NCBI GenBank assembly: GCA_037957365.1
Contig: JARHVA010000082.1
Coordinates: forward strand, 1,291,001-1,355,000
Direction: 5' to 3'
Length of the DNA: 64,000 nt
From: Torreya grandis
Taxonomy: Eukaryota > Streptophyta > Pinopsida > Cupressales > Taxaceae
This document shows positions 20,401 to 34,930 of the stretch, piece by piece. Each line of letters starts with the position of its first letter. The first letter of the stretch is position 1. Under the pieces are notes generated by a model. That model had not been told where the DNA came from, did not search any database, and saw only the letters and a program-made list of their open reading frames with translations. The position numbers were made by a program, and so were the translations under genes.

Positions 20401-23290
20401 AACGCAATATATAGAGGTGTTATTCTGTGGAATGAAATTGATGAGTTTGTGTTTGCATGTTATATATTTTTGACAAACTATTCAAAATAGTTGATTATAA
20501 GGTGATTCTAGAAGATGCAAATTATTTGATGTGGATATGAGCAAAACATTTGAGAGTTTTGTTAAAGTATTTTAGTGTTTTTAAGAATATTTTAAAATTT
20601 TGCATGCATTTCATCATATAATGGTTTTGGTCTGAGCACAAGTTGTTTCAAAATACAAGATATGATTAATACATAATTTTTTGGTATATTTTGCATTTGA
20701 GCTTCGTTGAAGAAATATAATTATTTTCTGTATGACAAAATAAGAAGAGAATACCTTTGAAATATGTGACTTTTGTCATAAATTGTTGATAAGAATGTTG
20801 GATTTAGTTGACATTCGAATACAAATTCTCTACAAAGTGTTGGCTTGCCATTTTGTTTTCTTGGGTTTTGAAGTAAAATAAAAATCTATGATTTTTTGTT
20901 GAAGACAAATATTTGTTGTAAGTTTAGATATATGAAGTATACCGAAGGTTTGGTATCAAGTTTCAAAAATATTTTGATCTTCACCACATAGTTTTAAAAA
21001 AAAATAATTCACAATATCATTTTCATGTTGAGCAATTTTCTTATTTTCTTTGTCACTGATACACAGGTTGTGTTAAGAAAATTTAGACCGTAGTATGTGG
21101 AAGTGAAATTTTTATGTTTGCTTGAAATATGAGAAAACTATGTTTTAGAGGTTTTGAAATTTTTGAAGGACAATCAATTTTATAAATTTATAAACTAAGT
21201 TTATATTTTTATCAGTTGATCTTTTGATAATAGTGGATGGAGTTTTGTGAGTGTTGATTTCAGTTCTTATCAAATTGTGCCTTGTCTTGATGACATATTA
21301 TTGTTCAAATTTCAATCTTTATTGACATATATAATTTATGGGTTTGTAGATTTTGATATGTGGTTTCCAAAGAGATTTTATTGATTTATTTTATCTTTCA
21401 AAATGTCAGGGTGGATACCCCCAAATTAAAATAATGATCAAGAAAATGCATGGAGAACAAATCGACTTGAGAATAGGGAAAATTTATTTTCCCATAGTTT
21501 TGTATTTAGAGGTCATTTCTCTATTGGTAGGAGGTCGGGTAGGAAGTTTTCAAGACCTTTCAATAGGGGAACTCGTATGTCAATCCACTTTGATGCAACT
21601 GATCCCACTTTATATAATTTTTATGAAGTCTTTTCATTTAACCTTGTCAAATATAGAGAAAATTGAGGTTTGAGAAGGAATTATTGGAGAAACCGTCCAT
21701 ATGGATGTATAAATTCAAGTGCTTCTCAAAGAATGCAAACTAATTTACAATAAAAATTTAGTTTTTTATCATTTTTCTTGTCGGAATGATCAGTTGTCTG
21801 AAAATATATTATTATAAGTTACTAAGTTATGCTTTCTTTTAGTGCATTTGAATCAAAAAATTCCATCTTTTGAATCTGCTAGTCCATATGCAACTTGCTC
21901 TAGGTTTAACCTTGCAGATTTTCCTCATCATCAACTGGAAGAAGAGAGAACAATAACATTGAACCAAAAAAAGAAAGAAAGTAACCCTTAAGCATCACAA
22001 ATAGTTATCAAGATGGTAAAAAAAAATTAAGTTGGAAGTAGATGAAGAAGAAGATGAAAATTCAGTTAAGTTGATTAAGTTCTCGGTAACCACTATGACT
22101 TACATTGAATACGTAACTAATAAGGGTTATCCACTTATTGAAATGCTGATAGATTTAGATGATGAGTAGAAGTGTTTAGGGATATTATGCTACTATTTGA
22201 TATTATTCAGATACTTTGTTTTAATTTTTGTTTGACAGTGGTTTCATGGTTTAAGACATTTTTAGATAACAATTTTGATATGGATATTTAAATTAATATA
22301 TAATTCATACTGATAAAATATTAGATGTGATATTTTTCATTTAATAACTTATGTTGATTTAGATATTTTACATAAATTGTTTTATTTAGGTGATTATAAT
22401 GTCTACAGGCCCCAACCCGATTAGAGTTAGTCTCCTTGATTTATTTTTTATTATTTTGATTGTAAGATTCATTTTAAAAGTCTAAATGAGTTAAGTGATT
22501 ATTGAAATCTAATGGACTTAATTAAAGTCAATTAATCCATAACTAATAACTAACTAAAGTTAATTATAACTTATTCCTCAACCATCTTTGGAGGAATTGA
22601 TTATAAAAGATCAAAGTGACATAGGAAGGAGGAGGAACATTACACATGTATTTTTCAAGACTTTGATTTAATTCAAGTTCTTCTTCATACTTCTTTCTAT
22701 GCAATATCTCTGAGATAAACAACTCTTGCAGATTAACCAATGACACTTTATTTGACAGTTAAGTAATTTTCTTAACACACACAAGTATATCTAAGTTTCT
22801 TTGTTCAATTTATAAACTAAGTATCTGAAGAATGTTAGGTTTAATAGCTTATGATGATTTCATATTTATAGTTATATGAGCATAATCTGACTACTTGACC
22901 TGATATTGATGGACACTTCATTGTGTGCGACATATTTTTTTATCAATTCATATTGTATTGGTTGTAACGTTAAAGACTTTTGTATCAAAAATGATGTTTC
23001 TCAATAAAATTTGATTTACTTATTAAGATGACTCTTTCTTCAAAGACTCACAAAATATTTATTTAATTTTTAATTTATTTTATCTTTTGTTTATTTTTAA
23101 TTTAGATTTTAGTTTAATTACTTTGTTTAATTAAGAATAGTTTAAATATTAGTTAGTTTCTTTGATAAATTTTAGACTTGAATTATTTTAGTTTCCTTAA
23201 TTTTAGTTGCTAGTGTTAATTATTTGACTTCAATTAACTTAAGTTATTTAATTAATATCTTTGTCTTCTTAATCAACCTTTAGTCTTTGG
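17498..23290. other. AT-rich intergenic stretch, no gene recognised
   Basis: It holds many homopolymer runs and no supported gene. At 18045-18072 the minus strand reads GTGGTATTAAAGCTTC, which resembles a Copia primer site and leader, suggesting an old LTR boundary. A 106-codon plus-strand ORF at 21353-21673 and a 60-codon minus-strand ORF at 22564-22746 show no family I recognise. Confidence 0.5.
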
Positions 23291-23294
23291 AGTA

Positions 23295-23934
23295 GACCTA
23301 GTTTTTTTTTTCTTTTATTTCATCTTTAATTTAAATTAAGTTTATTAGATTCTTTCTTCAAGTTTATTGTGACTTGAACTTAATGATAGATTTATTTTAT
23401 TCATTAGATTAATTATGTTTTCTTATTTTGTTTGTTTTTCTTTTCTTTTTTAGATTTAGGTTTTTAGATATCTCTTCAATAATGTTTGATGTTATATCTA
23501 TCTCTTTCTTTAGTTTTCATTATAATCTTTTGTTCTTGTCTTTTTGATCTTTTTGTTTTTTCACTGGATCTATTTTGAGTCAAGCATAAATATATTATAT
23601 CAATTGTTAAATCATAAATATTCATAAGAAACATAAATATTTCCTTCAAGAGTTTATCTAGTTTATAAGTCTTCTCTGTCGGATATGATTGATTGCATAA
23701 TCACATTTGTTTCCTTATTTCAAAGAGAACATTTGATTTTTAAATTAATAATGGAGTATTGTTAAGTATTTGGCATGCTTGTTATTATCCTAGATCATTT
23801 AAAAAACCCTTTACTCATCTTCTAGATCCCTTATGATCTTTTAGACCAAAAACTATTAAATTGATATGATTTCGCTTTAACCTTCGTGATAGGTGAAAAA
23901 GATGATTCGTTGATGTAACAATTTTAATTGTCAA
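23295..23934. repeat. Direct repeat, copy 1 (about 640 bp)
   Basis: It is very similar to 24271-24909, from a TTTTATTTCATC stretch near the start to GATGTAACAATTTTAATT at the end. It may be an LTR pair of a small element or a segmental duplication. I found no clear TG...CA ends. Confidence 0.7.
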
Positions 23935-24270
23935 CAAATTTGACAATTTCAATAGAAAAATCTTTAGAAATCTTGTTTTTAAAAAAAAAAAAAAAAAGTT
24001 GCCCATGACCATTGTAGGTCCACACCCAGTTATCCAATCCTTAATTGATATTGCTGAAGAACAACTTGACTTTGTTTTTAGTTTGACTTGTTTTGGTTGG
24101 TATAATAAGCTTTATGATTTGTTTCATATTTTTGAAGTATTTAACGAAGAATTAGAATAAGTAGAAATTATTGATGTTCACACAAGTCTTACACGTGAAA
24201 CTCAAATTCATATTCAAGAAAATAATTGTATAATTAGACTTGAAAGATAAGAAATCTTGTGTGTTAATCC

Positions 24271-24909
24271 TAGACTTAGTTTTTACTTCTTTTATTTCAT
24301 CTTTCATTTAAATTAAGTTTATTAGATTATTTCTTCAGGTTTATTGCGACTTGTTCTTAATGATAGATTTATTTTATTTATTAGATTAATTATGTTTTCC
24401 TATTTTGTTTGTTTTTATTTTATTAGATTTAGTTTATTATATATCTCTTTAATAATGTTTGTTGTTATATCTGACTCTTCCTTTGATTTTCATTGTAGTC
24501 TTTTGTTCTTGTCTTTTTGATCTTTTTGTTTGTATTCACTGGATCTCTTTTGATTCAAGCATAAACTTATTATATCAATTGTTAAATCATAAATATTCAT
24601 AAGGAACATAAATCTTTCCTTCAAGAGTTTATTTAGTTCATAGGTCTTCTCTATCGGATAGGATTGATTACATAATCACATATATTTCCTTCTTTCAAAG
24701 AGAACATTTGATTTCTAAATTAATAATGGGGTATTGTTGAGTATTTGACATCCTTTTTATTATTTCAGATCATTTAAAAACCCATTTACACATCTTCTAG
24801 ATCCCTTATGATCTTTAAGATCAAAAACTATTAAACTGGTATGATTCCACTTTAAACTTCATGATAGGTGAAAGGGATGATTCATTGATGTAACAATTTT
24901 AATTATCAA
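24271..24909. repeat. Direct repeat, copy 2 (about 640 bp)
   Basis: This is the second copy of 23295-23934, separated by about 335 bp that includes an A-run near 23983-23997 and no gene. Confidence 0.7.
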
Positions 24910-27900
24910 TAGAGGGTAATTATGCAAAAATTTTACATAAATATCTAGGTAGGGTTTCAATGTTAAAAAAGTGCACTTTTATGATAATTTTTTATAGGTG
25001 GAAATACAAGAAAAGTAAATAGAAATCACGTCATTTATATGTGTTATTTTGTTGTTGTAAACCTTGATTTTAGGCATGAAAACAGTTCCTTCATTGTGGA
25101 AATATTATGCATAAATTTGTGTAAATTTTTCTATGCATTTTCAGAAAATTTTATGGTGTAAGTTTTGTTGGAAATGTTGTTATCTATGAGTTATATAATT
25201 TTTACAATCTCATTACCAAATCATGACAATATAGGTCGCCATGGAAACATAGTTTTATAAAAAAAATCATGTACTAGTGGGGCATCCCTATGTGAGGATA
25301 AAAACTTTGAATTTTTAAGTAAAATGTGACATGGGTTTGCTTCGAAATTTGACGAGGATAAAGTAGATTCATCATAGATAGTTTTGAAAAATTAATGTAA
25401 CAATTTTGTTTGCTAAAAATGATGACTTTGAGTTATTTCCATATCCTCTTTAGACATCAATGTCTAAAAATTATAATAAGATATTATTTAATTTTTAATA
25501 AATTTATAAAGGATGTATGACAATCGTACAACGATTTTCATTTTCCTTTTGCTCCACCCTCACAGAGAGACAATTTTTGAAAAAATGCATTAAATTCATT
25601 CAATTTGAGACAAAATGTTAACTCGAAGGGAAAGTATTTGTTCTCTTATGAGAAGGTTAACTAAAATAGTTTTCAATTAAATTAATTACCTTGAAAATGT
25701 AGTTCACATTATTCACCCTTGTTTAATAATTTAAAAAATTGTAGGCCTAAAAAAATAGCTAGTAGCAAAAATATTGCTTTCATGGAAATGGTCGATGCTT
25801 AAATTAACAGTGTTATAGACGTGAAAAACTTATACTTAATCTCTTTTGCATTCACTTATTTAATAATATTTATTGTGTAATATAATCATTTAATTAATGA
25901 TTATAAATATTAGCCACTAAACATATACTTATAAACCTATTTTAAAAAGTCATAAAATTAATGTCACAATGTTGATTAGTGGAGAATTGTAAATTGGAAA
26001 TAAGACTTGAAATCTAAAACAAGGAAAAAAATGTACCTCTAGCGAAAACAGGTTAACGAAAAAATGTTCCAAAAAAAAAACATGTGGTTTAGTTGACTAT
26101 CTATGAGATTTGAACAATAAGTGATCTAGGCTCAAGTAACCAATGTTGCTTGATAAGATTATGTGGTATAAAGGGCTTCACATCACTGAAGGGTTGAGCA
26201 AGACCATTGAGGGCATAGGTTGAGTTGATAACTCATAACCAAATTGAATCTAATCTTCTCTTGGTGTACACCAACATGTAAGAGCTCTAATCTAGTCAAT
26301 TGAGAGTCTAAATTCCAAGTAAAAAGTAAGCCTCTGTGAGGAGCTATCACACCAAAGAGTAAGATTCTATGAGGATCAGTCGAGGAATAGTGTTTTGTGT
26401 ATGTATTGAGATGCTTTCTAGTTATAAAAATTAAGCAGTGCCAAGGTTGGTTGGGTATATGGCTAGGGAGTCCTTAGATTTAACTACTATAGGATCGATT
26501 AGCAACACTTGATTTCTGACCAAAAATAATACCTTAGTATTATAAAACTAGAGAATGAACCTAGAGAAGGTGTATGAGAATACTGCATGTGACTGATTAT
26601 CTGTATGGGTGGGTTACACAATCATGTTAAGAGCAAATGTGCAAACATTGTGGAAGCAGAATCTTGGATCGAGGCATAACACTATGTCATTATACCTAAA
26701 AAGTTTATTGATAGTGTAGTGGTGTATTGAGGCATTGAAAATCCTACATTTGGAAAATACCTATATTGGTGGGATCAACTGCCATAATGTTAACAGTAAA
26801 CATGCTAACCTTGGTGGATGAGAAATGGCACTATGTCATGCTATATGTCGCACACTTAATAAATAAATTTAAATAACAAGTTTATGAGCACAACCATTAA
26901 TTATAGCTAAATATTGCAGTGTAGATATATTGATGTTGTCGTTGTTGAGGTTGAGTACATTATATGTTACATACGTGGAATTTGGTACATTTTGTAAAAA
27001 ATATAATGGTGTTGCTTGACATTATGTCTATACCTTAAAATTAATTTGATATTTCAATTTAAGATGAAATAATACATTTACTTGATGAGTAAGATCTTGA
27101 TAAAAAATTAAGTTGTATGATCATTTAATCACCTAGAGATACAAATTGGGTTGTTATGTTAATGATTACATTATTGTTGAATGATTATCCTATTTGTATT
27201 AATTAGCATGTTTTGATTGATATTAAGAAATGATATTTCTTTTATATCTATATATTATCGCACATTGTGTGACAATGATCGTTGTGTGTATAAAATATTG
27301 AGCGTTATATGTTCGCATGTATTTATTCTGTGTTTTGGTGATGCTTGTTGACTTTGCATTGTGGAAGACCTTCTTGTTTAAGCAGTTTTTCATTGATTGA
27401 GTTGGGATGGATAGGGACTTTGTTCTCCAGTTGCTTGGGATCATCTTTCCCCATTTATTTCGCTCATCAAAAATCTCTGGAAAAGAACCAGAAGAAGCTT
27501 GAAGGCATCATTTACTATCTTTCTATCTTCTAGTTTGTAATTGTAATTCCTATGAGAAAGATAGATGTATATTTTAATAACTTGTATGATCCATTTATGA
27601 GTTGAATTATGTACCATGTTAATTCTTGAACTTTTTACTTTATAATTTTATGATGTATGTAATTAAGTTAATTTGGTCGGTAATATAGTAGTATGGATGT
27701 GTTGTCAAAAACAAAATTAATTCATATTTTTGGTGTATGCCACAATGATTCATATAAAAAAACACAATAATACCATAACAAACCTTAGGTTTATACTAAA
27801 ATCAGGTGTCTAAGCAAAATTATCAATATCATTGCACTTATCTTTCCCTTTTCCTTTCCTTTTTGGCTTGGAACAACCCTATTGCTTTGAAGCACTTGAA

Positions 27901-28400
27901 GAAGAAGATAAACTCTTCTTATTTTCCATCTCAAGGTAATGGGCCTAACCACAATTTTTATCTATGTCCTTTGGATTATCCAACAAAACCAACCTCATTA
28001 GATGACTATGAATCCCTCCAACATAATTCATCGACATGTTATGACTAAGCACATCTTTTCCCATTTGAAAAACATTATTGTGAATTTCACTTGTGTAATG
28101 TTGCACATTTTGTCCTTATTTTTACTTAAAAACATACATTTTCCCTCCAATGAAAAGTATAAATTATACCTTAATCAATGTTAGAAACTCATCTCCTTCA
28201 GAAATATGTGGTAGTTTTCTTACAACAAAGGAATGAATAACTTAAACTAAGTTAAAGAATGACAAGTTAGCTTCAATATTGCAAAGGAGGTATGTTGTTC
28301 TTCACTAATTGGATGAAAACTAAAATATACATGTAATTGGGCTAAACAATGATCAAGTTAATCAGTTTTTACTTCGCCTTCATAAATTTTAATCTCTATA
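24910..28400. other. AT-rich intergenic stretch, no gene recognised
   Basis: Open frames here are short (80 codons or fewer) and match nothing I recognise. Composition is uniformly AT-rich. Confidence 0.5.
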
Positions 28401-31400
28401 CTGGCCTCCATTTTAAATAGAGGTTAAACTTTGTTGGAATGGGGTCACTCCTTATAGTCTTGGGTCTTGAATTCCTCATTTGCTTTCAAGATATATATAT
28501 AAACTCCCAAATTTTGCATAAGAACCTCCATATTCTTCTTCAACTTATCAAGCTTTCCTAATAATTGAAAAATATTTTCACCATCCTTTTCAAATATGTT
28601 GAACCTTTCTTCATCGTCTTGAGATTATCTCATCTTTAGGATCCATGCTTCTCATTTCTCTATTTAAATTTCTTGTGGATATCTATTGGGTCAAAGGAAC
28701 CAAACCACCTTCTCCACTAGCACTATTTTCTCTAGTAATGGGTTTAAATATACAAAATGGTGACACCACACAAACTCTATAAGAGTGAGGTCTTGCATCC
28801 TATTTCCACTATATACTTACAATGTTATAGGTTTACTTATTTATTGAGGCCTTCATAGATAATTTTTACAATCGCAACATTACCAAACACCCACATAAAA
28901 TCTAAAACTTGCTCAACTCTACTTTCCTATCAGACTCAAACTTTTAAGACACTCAATCGAGACACCGATGGTTCTATCACTATAAAGAAAAAATTGATTT
29001 TAACAAAGAACCCATTTAACTAAACTTCACATCTAAGGTGTTTGGATCACCTCAAACACAACTCCACCCATATGGACCCGTGTATAGTCTATCCTTCACA
29101 ATTCTTGATTAGAAACTCCTTGGAAATACAAAGTTAGAGAGTTACAAATTACAGTCTTCTTGAGAATAGTGGCCTAGTTAGCTGCTTTTTCTAACACTTT
29201 AAGATTTGATTCAAATCACTTAAATACTTCTAAGCTTGAAAGGACAAGCTAGGAATTTTAAGAGGAACCAACATCATTGTCATTTTGCTTTGCTAAATAA
29301 CATTTACAAGCTACACAATCCTCATTGGTATGGCTAGAGGCATGTTTTTAGTAACAAAAGTTGGATACATCATGGGATAACTTTGGGTTTCCTAACTTTT
29401 CATCCTTCTTAGTGATAATTTCAACCTTCTTATCTTCCTCCCTCTTCTTCTATTTTTTCTTCTAAATAGGAATATATTACACCACACAGTTAGCACTTTG
29501 ATTTTGATCTAACTAACAAAAAATGATCATAATACAAAGAATGGGACCAATCTTATATGGAGGAAGAGTTATTTCAACACAAATATCACAAGCATCTAAT
29601 TTCAAGTAGGATTATAAGGCATATTCATGGGTAAATAGTTCATTCATAGGTACTTTGAGGTGAACCTCTATCTTTAGGGAACAAGTAAACATGCATAATA
29701 GTTGGGAATCATAAAAACCAAATCTTACATGTATGTATGACAAGACAACTATAATGTGCAAATTAAATTTTTGTTTCTCTTAACCCATTTCACGATTGTA
29801 AGTGACTATATCATTGGGTTGAAATGTAAGGAATGTAATAGTGTTATCCGAAGCTATAAATAGATTCAATGAAAAGGTATTTAAACCATTGAAGGGATTT
29901 CTCTTGTGTGGTTCAAGTGACCCATCTAAATGTTCAAAATCTCCTCATAATACTCTCAATCCATACAAGTGAGCATAAAGGCATCAATAGGGTCTAAGTT
30001 CCACTTAAGTTAGGAAGACTTGACAACATTATGATAAGCATAAAATGATCCCAAACATGAAGAGCTTTGGTATTTTTATGGTAATTATTTGTGTCATGAC
30101 CATGAGAGGAGTGTCTCTTACCACCAATGTTGGCATCATAGCCCCTAAAATCACTCCAAATTGAATATTCGTTAAGATTAATTAAATCCACAAGTCAATT
30201 TAGTGAAGTTGCAACAATGAGATATAGAGAATACAAAAGAGAACATAAGATAATGATGGTACACACAATATACCAAATAATCATTATAACACAATAGATC
30301 AAGATGATCTAACTGAGGTATAACCCTTATCTATTTATAAATATGAATTCGCCTACACTTTGGTGGTTAAAATAAACGTCAAAGTACATATTAAAAAAAG
30401 GCATGTTGAAATTATTCTACCACACCAACATAGGCAAAAATAAACCCAAATTCCAAGGTACCTCAAACTTTTATCCAGTCATACCCAACAAGCAATAAAA
30501 TGACACCACAATCTAATGCATCAACCGGTTAAATTAAATATTGAGTTTCCCAAATTACACCCACAATTAGTGACCCAAGGGGCCAAAAGATGTTGGGTTT
30601 ACATCAAATGTAAAAATATGCACTAACTTCCCCCCTTGAACTTGGCTTGGAGGGCACAAGGAATATTTTGCTACACAAACATACCCCTTGAGGGAAATTT
30701 CTTGAAGCCAACTAGGACACAATTTCCTCCATACTTTTTAGTTGCAACTCAATCTCTCAAAGTTGGTCTAGTCTAAAATTATTTGAATTCAATGTAATCA
30801 CCGCTTAATCACCTAAATCAAGCAAAGATTGATAGTCTTCAAGAGTAAAATAAAAAATGATGGGTCTAACTCAATCCCCTATGTTTAGGATGACAATAAT
30901 CTAAGAGAAAATATGCAATCAAAATAATATGGATTGTGAAGAACTACTTTAAAATGAAGCAAATATTTTGAAGCAAGATTCCTTAACCTCAAACAATGAA
31001 AGCTCACCTAAGAGATAAATAAGTAATCCATGAACTGTGAGAGCTTTCCCAATAGCTATTCAAATCCAACATGAACCAAGAGACCAAAGACCACTAATGC
31101 ATGGATCAAAATAAATGAGAGACACACAATCACTCCACCATATTTGAATCTAAAGGGGCTAAGAAGATATCAAGCTTATAAATAAGACATAATAAAACAC
31201 AAGAATCCAATCCAATCGTACATGATACAAGAAACAACTCCATAATCGAGAAATCCCTATGATAAGAAGCATCCATATTCATATATGAAATAATCAAGCA
31301 TGTCAACTCAAGACTCCACAATATTTGGGTCCAAAGAAATAAACTCAAATAAAAATTCGAGTAAACAAGCTCCATTCTCCTAGAAGAAAGATTTGAGGTG

Positions 31401-31902
31401 CATAAATTGCCATGAACACATAAAATCTCCATTTACTATGAAGCAAATAACCAAAGTACACCAATGGTTAAGTATACATAAGAAAACTTAACGCTCCCAA
31501 AAGTAAGAATTGGAGTGCACAAATAAATAAAAAACATAGTAGTAATATCCACAAGCCTAAAGTATGGATTTCCATACCAAATTCCTATCAAACCATGCTT
31601 CACTATGTCAAGTAATCCAAACCTAAAAATAAATGTAACATAAAAATGACTATCAAAGTATCATTGTCATTGAAATTCCTTATCAAAACCATCTCATGTA
31701 ATGGAGAGTCCCATAAATCTCATAATTAAGAGCATGTCAATGAATTCATAGAATATGCATGAAGAGGTAAAATTATAGATATCATGTATAATCAATATGA
31801 CAAGCATTCCATAGAACTTAAATCATATAAACATCCAAACTTTCCATATAGCAATCCAATATATCTCAGATCAAAGTATCAAGATCATCCATAAACCAAC
31901 CA
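28400..31902. other. Decayed transposon-like sequence
   Basis: Apart from the gag finger fragment at 29280-29480 nothing is recognisable. The minus strand has a purine tract near 30630-30645 (TTCAAGGGGGGAAG), a possible polypurine tract of an old minus-strand element. Confidence 0.4.
29280..29480 (-). pseudogene. Gypsy gag zinc-finger fragment
   Basis: On the minus strand a Lys/Glu-rich stretch leads into a C-x3-H-x4-H-x4-C pattern, ending HTNEDC, like the finger seen near the gag/protease junction of plant Gypsy elements. One in-frame stop sits inside the finger. Sequence on both sides (28400-31900) is decayed and gives no further domains. Confidence 0.5.
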
Positions 31903-32662
31903 TGATCTAGGTGGATTGCCTCACAGTGACTCTCGCGTCATCGCTTAGTCCATTGGCCTATAGAGACTATAGAGAGACTTCACCGGTCTGTGTTGATCCA
32001 AGTGGACCTGCACCACTGGGTTCCATTGTAGATTACCATTGTTGCTTAGTTAGGCCTACACTAACAACAACAAAATATTCTTGAGGATTAGTACCTACAT
32101 ACCAATTCTCACCATCTAGTTTTGCCATTGCATTATTGCACAGTTTCGATAGTGTCAGCCTTGAATATCATTCAAAAAATTATCGATGTTACACATCCAA
32201 ACCTACACTAATGGCAATAGACACATCACAAGGATCAACACCTATGTGCCAATCCTTGTAATTTAATTTTGCCAATGCATTAACACTCGGTTTTGACAAT
32301 AACAATAGTTGATGATGTCATAACATAATCATTATAGATGATGAGCCACACATGTCAACGATTCAACTTCCATAACGACTCTCAATGCTTTTCACATGTA
32401 ATTCTATATATACATATATGTAGCATACCACATATAGGATAGAAGTAGCAAATAAGATAGAAGATTGCATCCATACATATTTCTCAAGAGTATGCCATGT
32501 ACAAAGAAAACAAATAAATAAAACACATTTATTGTTTTAGTTCTATACATCTCTTTGTCTGTCTTACACTATCTCTCTCACAAATCTTCCGCACATGCAC
32601 ATAAATCAATCAAAACCTCATATGGAGAGTTGTCCACAGTTCACCACCTAGGCATTAGATCA
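31903..32662 (+). repeat. 5' LTR of the small Gypsy element
   Basis: It starts TGATCTAGG and aligns with 34434-35161 throughout. The right end is placed at AGATCA by alignment and by the target-site duplication on the other side. Confidence 0.7.
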
Positions 32663-32769
32663 ATCATAAAGGTACATATCATTATTGTATGACCTATCAA
32701 ACATGATTAGAGTATTTGAGCCTCGACATCAAACCTTCTGATCCATAAGACTATGCATTAGACCATATT

Positions 32770-33420
32770 GACAAAATGGCCAAACCAACTCAAGAGGAGA
32801 TTCATGCCCTAATCAAAGCTGATTTTAGAGCACTCTTAGAATAACAAACAAAATTGTTCAGCTAATTTGTATAAAGATGATTTTAGAGTTTTCTTAGAAT
32901 AACAAACAAAATTGTTCAGCTAATTTGTATAAGTCCTTGAGTGGGTGGTCCCATCGACTTCATCATCATGTAAAGATTTTGGTGGTCGAGTCCCCCTAGG
33001 TTTCAGGTAAAGCTAGATGTTCATGTGTTTGAGGGTAAAATTAACGTAGATGCAGTAGATACCTAATTAGATCAGTTGGAATATTATTTCTCCATGAATG
33101 ATTTCTCTAATGAAGAAATATTAAGATTGCACTTCTTAAAGTCATTTCACCTATTAAGAAGTGGTGGCAAGCACATTATTTGCAGGGGAAAGACCAAATA
33201 GAATATGATTCAACCTGAAATGAATTTCTGTAAGCCTTTAAGGGTGAACATTACCTTGAAGATGTTTGTGATGATCGATAGATGTAGTGGTCACAACTAG
33301 AGTAAGGACTAGACCAATCAATCCAATCCTACATTGAAGTTTTCCACATTCTCTATGCAAGACTAGGTTCTTTCGAGATGAAGCAACATCGAATCCTCAA
33401 ATATCAAAGTGGCTTATGAC
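32770..33420 (+). pseudogene. Gag fragment of the small Gypsy element
   Basis: Pieces in shifting frames match Gypsy gag: VKLDVHVFEGKINVDAVDT, LDQLEYYFSMNDFSNEEI, then a WW-containing stretch and LDQSIQSYIEVFHIL. The order matches the Retrotrans_gag domain. Several stops and frameshifts are present. A 58-bp tandem duplication (32821-32878 and 32879-32936) lies near the N-terminus. Confidence 0.7.
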
Positions 33421-33436
33421 CATCTATTAATCTAGG

Positions 33437-34260
33437 TTGAAGTTGATCAAAGTCAAGATGATGGGTGAGGCCTATTGCTATGGAGAAAGCATTGATGAGG
33501 AGTTCAAGCATAAGGAAAATAAGGAGACAATCTTTGCACCAAAGAACACACCTACTTCAGATAAGAACAAACCATCTAAGTCAGGTAAATGGTGCGACAA
33601 ACACAAAAGCCAAAACCACTCCAACACAAAGTGTCATGTGTAGAAGACCTTGCTTACACTGATAGAAGCAAAGGATGATGCCAAGGTCTCTAACTAAATC
33701 ATTGACACAAAACCCATCATTAGAGTCAACATCGCACAAGCAACCCCCATAACACCATATGTTAAATCTGAACACTTTTTCCATTCACAAATGTGGGTAC
33801 AAAGGCAACCAATTGATTTTCTAATTGATGGCAGTAGCATTAAGAATATTATTTCCATAGCAACCATTAAGCAAATTAATTTTTTAGCGGCACAACCATA
33901 TAAATTGGAATGGGTTAGTTCCTAGAACAACCAAGGTATACACGTCACCCTAAAATGCCACTTCTCGTGTGTTATTCATCCATTTAAGGAAGAGTTAGTT
34001 TGTGATATAGCCCCCATTGATGTCTGTGATGTACTCCTTGGGCATCCATACATGAATAGCCACAAATTTATGTACAATGTAAATCCTTTCAACATAGTTG
34101 TATCAATAAGTAGTAAAAAGTACCAGATTCCTGAATTGATTCCATTCTCAACATATGTTGCACCAACTCCAAAGAATATTGTGCCATACAACTATGCATA
34201 CTTTGCATTCCACATTTCACCACCGATTGACGCACAACCTCCAGAGGAAAAGATATATTA
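33437..34260 (+). pseudogene. Zinc finger and aspartic protease of the small Gypsy element
   Basis: A 68-codon open frame at 33437-33643 ends in a C-x2-H-x4-H-x4-C finger (WCDKHKSQNHSNTKC). Downstream a degenerate protease reads IDFLIDGSSIKNIIS with the active site at about 33815-33845, and DVLLGHPYMN at about 34028. The protease would cut the Gag-Pol polyprotein. No reverse transcriptase follows; the 3' LTR comes about 170 nt after the last open frame. Confidence 0.65.
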
Positions 34261-34433
34261 GATCTTGGAAACCATGTTTACAAAGAACTATTCTATGTTG
34301 GTGTATAGAGTCGTCAAAACGGTTCAACTCCCACAACAAGACAAATGGTTCACCAAGCAATAGCTAGAAGCCAAGGTTCCACACCTACTTTTGAGACTTA
34401 ATGTAATTGGGACTATTGTTTTTGAAGGGGGGG

Positions 34434-34887
34434 TGACTAATCTAGGGGGATTGCCTCATAGTGACTCCCACAGGAATGCTTAGTCCATTCTCTTGGCCTA
34501 CAGAAACTATAGAGACACTTCACCATTCTGCGTTGATCCAAGTGGACTTTCACCGTTGGGTTTCATTGTAAATTACCATTGTTTCTTAGTTAGGCATGCA
34601 CTAACAACAACATATTCATCTAGAATATTAGTACCTACGTACTAATTCTCACCATCTAGTTACATCAGTGCATTACTGCACAGTTTTAACAATGTCAGCC
34701 CTGCACTAATGGTAACAGACATGTCACGAGGATCAACACCAATGTGTCAATCCTCGCAATCTAATTCTACCATTGTATTACTGCTCAATTCCAATAGTAA
34801 CAATAGTTGGTGATGTCATAACATAATCGTCAAAGATGAGTCACACATGGAAACAATTCAACTTCTATAACAAATCTTAGCCCCCTC

Positions 34888-34930
<43 letters not shown>

